From the NCBI GenBank assembly GCA_013331375.1, contig DUGO01000068.1, forward strand, positions 4,387 to 10,176: 5,790 bases of DNA. The letters are read 5' to 3'. Below are positions 3,703 to 5,790 of the stretch, piece by piece. A program made the translations under genes and the position numbers. Numbering within the stretch: position 1 is the stretch's first letter; each line of letters starts with the position of its first letter. The stretch comes from Candidatus Methanoperedentaceae archaeon (lineage in GTDB: Archaea; Halobacteriota; Methanosarcinia; Methanosarcinales; Methanoperedenaceae). The notes under the pieces were generated by a model. It was not told the DNA's origin. It saw nothing but the letters and a program-made list of their open reading frames with translations, and made no database searches.

Positions 3703-5790
3703 CCGAATCAACGGCAGCGCAATATGCACATTCGTACCCTTACCCTCCTCGCTCTCTACCCATATCCTGCCGTGATGCGCATCCACGATATTCTTTGATA
3801 TGAACAGCCCGAGCCCTGCGCCGCCGTGCTTTCTCGTGCGAGACGCGTCAACCTGGTAGAACCGGCTGAACAGGTGGGGTAAAGCATCTGCCGGTATGCC
3901 GATGCCCGTATCAGAGACCGTGATGTGAATATCAGGCGGCTCCTCCCGTGCCGAGACCGTTATCTTTCCCCCGCCCGGCGTGAATTTTACTGCGTTATCG
4001 AGCAGGTTTTCCAGGACTTCAGTCAGGTTATCCTTTGAGCCAGAAGTCAAGAGCGTCCCTGATACGTCTTTCCTGATATCGAGACCTTTCCTGCGGGCAC
4101 GCAGCTCGATATTGGATAAAGCGCTTTCAATGACATCCCTGACGTCCAAAGGCTCGAACCTGAACCTGAGCTTGCCTGCCTGCGAGAGGCTCAGGAACAG
4201 CAGTGAGTCTATAAGCGGTGTCAGCCTGTCTGCGTTCCGGATGATGGTCTCAAGCGCCTTTGCCTGGGCATCGCTCAGGGAGCCGAGCTTATCGTCCCGC
4301 ATGAGCTCGCTGTAGCCTTTTATGGAAACCAGCGGTGTCTTGAGCTCGTGTGAGATGTTCGACAGGAACTCGTCCTTCATCTTATCGAGCGTGGACAGCT
4401 CCTCATAGGCAGCCTTGAGCTCTGCAAGGCTCTTCTCCAGTGTGATGTTTGCGCGCGACAGGTCCTCATAGAGGCGCGCATTCTCGACAGCGACCCCTAT
4501 CACCTCCCCGATCGAATACATAATGTCAAGCTCATCCTGCGAGAACTGCCGCTGCTTCTTTGTCCCGAGAGACATCGCTCCCACAACCTTTCCCTTCGAC
4601 ATCAGCGGGGTGCCGATGAACGAGACAAGTTTTTCCTGCATCACATACGGCAGCAGGGGATGGCTTGGGTAATTAGCTATATCAAGCGCGATGGCTTTTT
4701 TCAGCTTTGCCGCGATGCCAGGTATTCCCTCTCCTATCTGTCGCGTGAGCGCCTTTTCCCGGAACTCAGGTGAAAGCCCCCTGATTGCTGCCAGTCGCAG
4801 GACATCCCCGTCAAGCGAGTACAGCGTCCCCGCCTCCGTATCGGTAACCTCGAGCGCTGTGGACAGCGCCACATCAAATATCTCCTGGAGCTTCAGCGAC
4901 CTGCTGACCACGCTTTCAATGGTGTAGAGTGCCCTGAGCTTTTCATGGTGCTTCTCTAACTCATTGAACAATCCCGCATTCTGGATTGCAATCCCTATCT
5001 CACTCCCTATCGAGTACATGAGGTCAAGGTCATCCCTGGTAAATATCCCTTGCCCGTGATGCGAAAATGTCATTGCGCCAACCACTTTGCCTTTTGCGAA
5101 AAGCGGTGTGCTTGCAACCGAGACGATACCCTCTTTTTTCAGGTGCGGTAGCAGTCTGGGGCTGGGATAGTCCGTGATATTCCTTGCTATCGATCTCATA
5201 GTTTCCAGTGCCTGCCAGGTGACCCCCTCCCCGGGCTCAAGCTCCTGTATTGTTGCTTCGAATTCCCGGGACAAGCCGCTTGACATCCTGAGCACGAGCG
5301 TCCCCTTCTTATCGTCAAGCAGGTGTATGCTCCCCGAGTCTGCGCCAATCACCTCAAGCGCCTTTGAAAGCGCGGACCGCATAGTATCCTCAATATCCAT
5401 TGACTCTATGACCACCCTGTCGATGTCGTATATACATTCAAGTATCCGCGCGTGCCGCGAGAGCTCGGAGAACAGTCGGGCATTCTCAACGGTTACACCG
5501 AGCTGGTTTGATATGAATTCAAGCGTATCTGTTTCATCCCTCGTGAATGTCCTCCGGGTGAAGCTCAGAAGGTTGATGACACCCACTATCCTGTCCTTCA
5601 CGCGTATCGGCATGCCTACAATCGACACCGCTCCGGCTTTCTTCGCAAATGAGGTCACGCTGTCCGGGGCGTCCGAGATGTCGTTTATTATCACAGGCAT
5701 CCCGGTCTTGACAACAGTTCCTGCAATCCCTTCACCTATCTTGAGCCTCTCGATGAGCGGGATGACTTTCGGGGCGAGCCCCACATGCCC
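3697..5790 (-). CDS. Multi-GAF soluble sensor histidine kinase (N-terminus cut by window edge)
   Basis: The frame is open from the right edge (5790) to a TAG at 3699-3697, 697 residues here. A GTG at 5784 is the first possible start in the frame, but it would begin in mid GAF domain, so the true start lies further right. Numbering from that GTG: GAF1, C-terminal part only (1-105); GAF2 (about 128-273); GAF3 (about 297-441); a short coiled-coil-like linker (442-475); HisKA with the H-box SNISHELKTP and phospho-accepting His479; and HATPase_c with the N-box (Asn593, Asn597), G1 DTGIGIP (625-631), F-box FSRFY (639-643) and G2 GGAGLGL (654-660). It should autophosphorylate with ATP and pass phosphate to an unseen response regulator. 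There is no membrane segment and no receiver domain at the C-terminus, so it senses something in the cytoplasm. The ligand cannot be told. No promoter is in view and no partner regulator lies adjacent in the window. Confidence 0.93.
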   Translation of the reverse strand, partial: GHVGLAPKVIPLIERLKIGEGIAGTVVKTGMPVIINDISDAPDSVTSFAKKAGAVSIVGMPIRVKDRIVGVINLLSFTRRTFTRDETDTLEFISNQLGVTVENARLFSELSRHARILECIYDIDRVVIESMDIEDTMRSALSKALEVIGADSGSIHLLDDKKGTLVLRMSSGLSREFEATIQELEPGEGVTWQALETMRSIARNITDYPSPRLLPHLKKEGIVSVASTPLFAKGKVVGAMTFSHHGQGIFTRDDLDLMYSIGSEIGIAIQNAGLFNELEKHHEKLRALYTIESVVSRSLKLQEIFDVALSTALEVTDTEAGTLYSLDGDVLRLAAIRGLSPEFREKALTRQIGEGIPGIAAKLKKAIALDIANYPSHPLLPYVMQEKLVSFIGTPLMSKGKVVGAMSLGTKKQRQFSQDELDIMYSIGEVIGVAVENARLYEDLSRANITLEKSLAELKAAYEELSTLDKMKDEFLSNISHELKTPLVSIKGYSELMRDDKLGSLSDAQAKALETIIRNADRLTPLIDSLLFLSLSQAGKLRFRFEPLDVRDVIESALSNIELRARRKGLDIRKDVSGTLLTSGSKDNLTEVLENLLDNAVKFTPGGGKITVSAREEPPDIHITVSDTGIGIPADALPHLFSRFYQVDASRTRKHGGAGLGLFISKNIVDAHHGRIWVESEEGKGTNVHIALPLIRL

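Noticed and set aside
5782..5784. GTG at 5784 as the true start of the histidine kinase
   Set aside because: The frame stays open to the edge (Gly-His before this codon), and starting here would cut a GAF domain in half. The gene is better called partial.
1..5790. Mobile elements, CRISPR arrays, tRNA or defence systems
   Set aside because: I looked on both strands and saw no array of spaced repeats, transposase or integrase motif, tRNA-like cloverleaf or known defence domain. Nearly every base is inside a housekeeping-type gene.

Overview
The window reads as a piece of an archaeal chromosome, most likely from a euryarchaeon with tetrahydromethanopterin-linked C1 metabolism (a methanogen, methane or alkane oxidiser, or Archaeoglobus-like lineage). 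The evidence is a formylmethanofuran:H4MPT formyltransferase (Ftr), a free-standing GXGXG protein related to the FwdC/GltB fold, archaeal-type promoters whose TATA-like boxes lie about 27-28 bases before start codons that lack a strong Shine-Dalgarno, and frequent AGG and ATA codons. I cannot place it more precisely by eye. Coding density is very high, and no tRNA, rRNA, CRISPR array, insertion sequence or phage gene is visible.

Layout: (1) 1-1044, minus strand: hypE, a [NiFe]-hydrogenase maturation factor. It is complete to its C-terminal PRIC cysteine, with the stop just outside the window. (2) 1045-1131: an 87-base divergent promoter region with a TATA-like box for hypE and a 6+4+6 inverted repeat before the rightward genes. 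(3) 1132-2774, plus strand: a tight three-gene cluster of a small GXGXG protein, an agmatinase-family ureohydrolase with a TTG start coupled to the preceding stop (TTGA), and a 91-residue acidic protein of unknown function. (4) 2775-2814: a short gap with its own TATA-like box. (5) 2815-3702, plus strand: ftr. (6) 3697-5790, minus strand: a large soluble sensor histidine kinase with at least three GAF domains, running off the right edge. It converges on ftr, and the two genes share the palindrome CTATAG as their stop codons.

How the genes fit together: HypE serves hydrogenase active-site assembly and Ftr serves the C1 pathway, consistent with a hydrogen- or C1-metabolising anaerobe. A ureohydrolase in an archaeon would normally make putrescine from agmatine. 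This one keeps the manganese ligands but has glycine at the position of the conserved proton-relay histidine, so its substrate and activity are open. Its coupling to a short GXGXG protein and an unknown acidic protein is the least explained part of the window. I see no convincing new defence or mobile system.
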